From Acidobacteriaceae bacterium (lineage in GTDB: Bacteria > Acidobacteriota > Terriglobia > Terriglobales > Acidobacteriaceae): 52,968 nt of DNA. The position numbers were made by a program, and so were the translations under genes. Positions 51,717 through 52,968 of the stretch are shown piece after piece; within the stretch, counting starts at the first letter, position 1; every line of letters starts with the position of its first letter. The notes under the pieces are model-generated. The model ran no database searches. It worked only from the letters and a program-made list of their open reading frames with translations, and had not been told where the DNA came from. The stretch is from NCBI GenBank assembly GCA_030039035.1, contig JASHQQ010000001.1, positions 1 through 52,968 on the forward strand, given 5' to 3'.

Positions 51717-52968
51717 TCAGACCGCTGGGCTCACGGTCAAATCGGATTCCGGAGCCAACGCCCGATGTAACCGCCGCGCCTTCCTCCAAATGGCGATAAC
51801 TCCCTCCTTTCTGGCCTCTTCAATCAGGGCCATGTAGAACTTTCCGCCTGCCGATTCGGGGCTTACAACGATTACCTCTTTCAAGGCCTCAATAATCTCA
51901 CCGACCGATCGCTTGCCGTCGCATAACTCCGCGACTCTTGCAATATAGATTGAGACTTCGCAAACAGAAGCTTCCTTGGAAAATCTCCTTGGAACGAGAT
52001 AGAACCGCTGACCGCGATCGGGCTCGCCGGTTCTGCATTCCTTCACCATCTCCACAACCTCATGCAAATCCCATTCGAATTCTACGATTTGACTGTAGTT
52101 TTTCCTGACTGCCACGTCCCATGGTCTCGCGGGCTCCTCGCAATCGAGTTCCACACGTCCAAGACCCGGCTCTTCTTCGCAGGCATCCGCCTGGTCTGCT
52201 GCAGCGTAGAAATCGAGCAGTATCGCGACCTTCCGGCTTTGGGGCGCGGAGTGCCGCCGCAGAAAGTCGAACAGCTCATTCACGTGGAGAGGCAGCCTGT
52301 AGTACGATCGCAATTCACTTCCCGCAAGTTCCGGGTGCAGCGATTTCCTGTATTTCACCCATTCGAGAAACAGGGCCGCCATGCCACCCGGGCATTGCGC
52401 GGCCGCTGCAAGCAGCCAGCGAAACCGATAAATCCCGTTGGTCAGGAATTCGCGAAGCTCGAAGAGGATCGGCCGGTCCAGGTTAGGCGTCGGAGCAAGA
52501 TAGAAACTCGAAAAGATATCGGGATGCTGCCGGATGAGCTGTAAGTCTTCGTCATCCTGATGCCGGCCCTGTCGGCACATATCCGAGCAGAAATCGGAAA
52601 GGACAAGTTCGTCCTTGTGCCGGATATAGCTCGGAGTATTTGCCAGGGGTGCAAGGATATTGATTTGAGGCTTGGAATTGGGCGTCCGGGCCGAGTGCAA
52701 AAATATCTCAAGGGTTTGGGATAAGTCCTCCCAAGTTTCTTCGGGGAAACCGACAATCAGGGAAACGGTCGAAGCTATACCGGCCTTTGCGACCACGTCG
52801 ATCGTATCGTGTACTTGCCTTATATCCAGGTGCTTGTTGATGATCTTCTGCATCCGCTCGGATCCCGTTTCCACGCCGAAGAAAATCTCTTTACAGCCGG
52901 CATCCGCCATCATGCGTATCAGTTCTTCGCTGATGCAGTCGGTGCGCGCGCTGCAATTCCATGAGTAG
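51717..52968 (-). CDS. Radical SAM protein, C-terminal part (cut by window edge)
   Basis: The frame is open through the right edge, so the N-terminus, including any CxxxCxxC iron-sulphur motif, is outside. The visible 417 residues start YSWNCSARTDCISEEL. They carry the radical SAM barrel landmarks GCKEIFFGVETGSERM and STVSLIVGFPEETWEDL. After a helical region of about 150 residues, the C-terminus contains a PqqD-like segment (VAELCDGKRSVGEIIEAL). An internal ATG at 52913 is not the true start. The substrate is unknown. The PqqD-like end hints at peptide handling, as in RiPP-type enzymes, but B12-binding radical SAM proteins are an alternative. Confidence 0.8.
   Translation of the reverse strand, partial: YSWNCSARTDCISEELIRMMADAGCKEIFFGVETGSERMQKIINKHLDIRQVHDTIDVVAKAGIASTVSLIVGFPEETWEDLSQTLEIFLHSARTPNSKPQINILAPLANTPSYIRHKDELVLSDFCSDMCRQGRHQDDEDLQLIRQHPDIFSSFYLAPTPNLDRPILFELREFLTNGIYRFRWLLAAAAQCPGGMAALFLEWVKYRKSLHPELAGSELRSYYRLPLHVNELFDFLRRHSAPQSRKVAILLDFYAAADQADACEEEPGLGRVELDCEEPARPWDVAVRKNYSQIVEFEWDLHEVVEMVKECRTGEPDRGQRFYLVPRRFSKEASVCEVSIYIARVAELCDGKRSVGEIIEALKEVIVVSPESAGGKFYMALIEEARKEGVIAIWRKARRLHRALAPESDLTVSPAV

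Noticed and set aside
1..52968. CRISPR arrays, complete insertion sequences, intact tRNA or rRNA genes
   Set aside because: No regularly spaced repeats, no transposase frames and no complete cloverleaf were seen on reading through the window.

Overview
The window looks like chromosomal DNA of a high-GC, Gram-negative member of the Acidobacteriota, probably Terriglobia or a close relative. The evidence is two very large Oar-type TonB-dependent receptors with an N-terminal carboxypeptidase-regulatory-like domain, a winged-helix/TPR membrane regulator, an ECF sigma factor of the acidobacterial/planctomycete type, an ASPIC/UnbV FG-GAP protein, cytochrome-TPR fusions and many secreted glycoside hydrolases. 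No intact tRNA, rRNA, CRISPR array or complete insertion sequence was seen.

Layout. (1) 100-3330: a redox operon of a 16-CXXCH multiheme cytochrome, an NHL beta-propeller protein and a small monoheme cytochrome c. (2) 3445-16504: a carbohydrate region with a GH36-like alpha-galactosidase, a GH9 cellulase, a GH18 chitinase-like protein translationally coupled to a NagX-like membrane acetyltransferase, a large TonB-dependent receptor and a GH78-like alpha-L-rhamnosidase. (3) 17082-23518: a tight signalling operon of REC-HD-GYP, TonB-type receptor, YfiR-like periplasmic protein, CHASE8 hybrid histidine kinase and single-domain receiver. All its junctions overlap or nearly so. (4) 23620-27297: a winged-helix/TPR regulator divergent from a di-heme cytochrome c peroxidase-like protein. 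(5) 27568-32258: GH3 beta-glucosidase, ROK sugar kinase and LacI-type repressor. (6) 32301-36092: a minus-strand operon of two TPR proteins flanking a 7-heme cytochrome-TPR protein. (7) 36278-48053: a second Oar-type receptor, an ASPIC/UnbV protein, a TPR/retropepsin-like protein and a GH38 alpha-mannosidase. (8) 48214-50340: a decayed stretch with an ABC-permease fragment, a tRNA 3'-end fragment, an integrase-like fragment and a ferritin-like pseudogene, interleaved with two paralogous small secreted proteins that share a leader hairpin. (9) 51105-52968: an ECF sigma factor and a radical SAM protein cut by the right edge.

Two systems stand out. The first is the 17-23.5 kb operon, which resembles a re-plumbed YfiBNR pathway. 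A YfiR-like protein and a CHASE8 sensor are kept, but the CHASE8 domain feeds a hybrid histidine kinase instead of a GGDEF domain. A TonB-type receptor occupies the outer-membrane position, and an HD-GYP response regulator could give c-di-GMP output. The second is a regulon implied by a LacI-type operator (TGGAAACGATACCA and its reverse complement). It lies between the ROK kinase and lacI genes, and just downstream of sigma70-like promoters of the 36-40 kb receptor and the GH38 alpha-mannosidase. This links uptake, cleavage, phosphorylation and repression, probably for a mannose-containing glycan.

All calls come from reading sequence and translations by eye. No database search or folding program was run.
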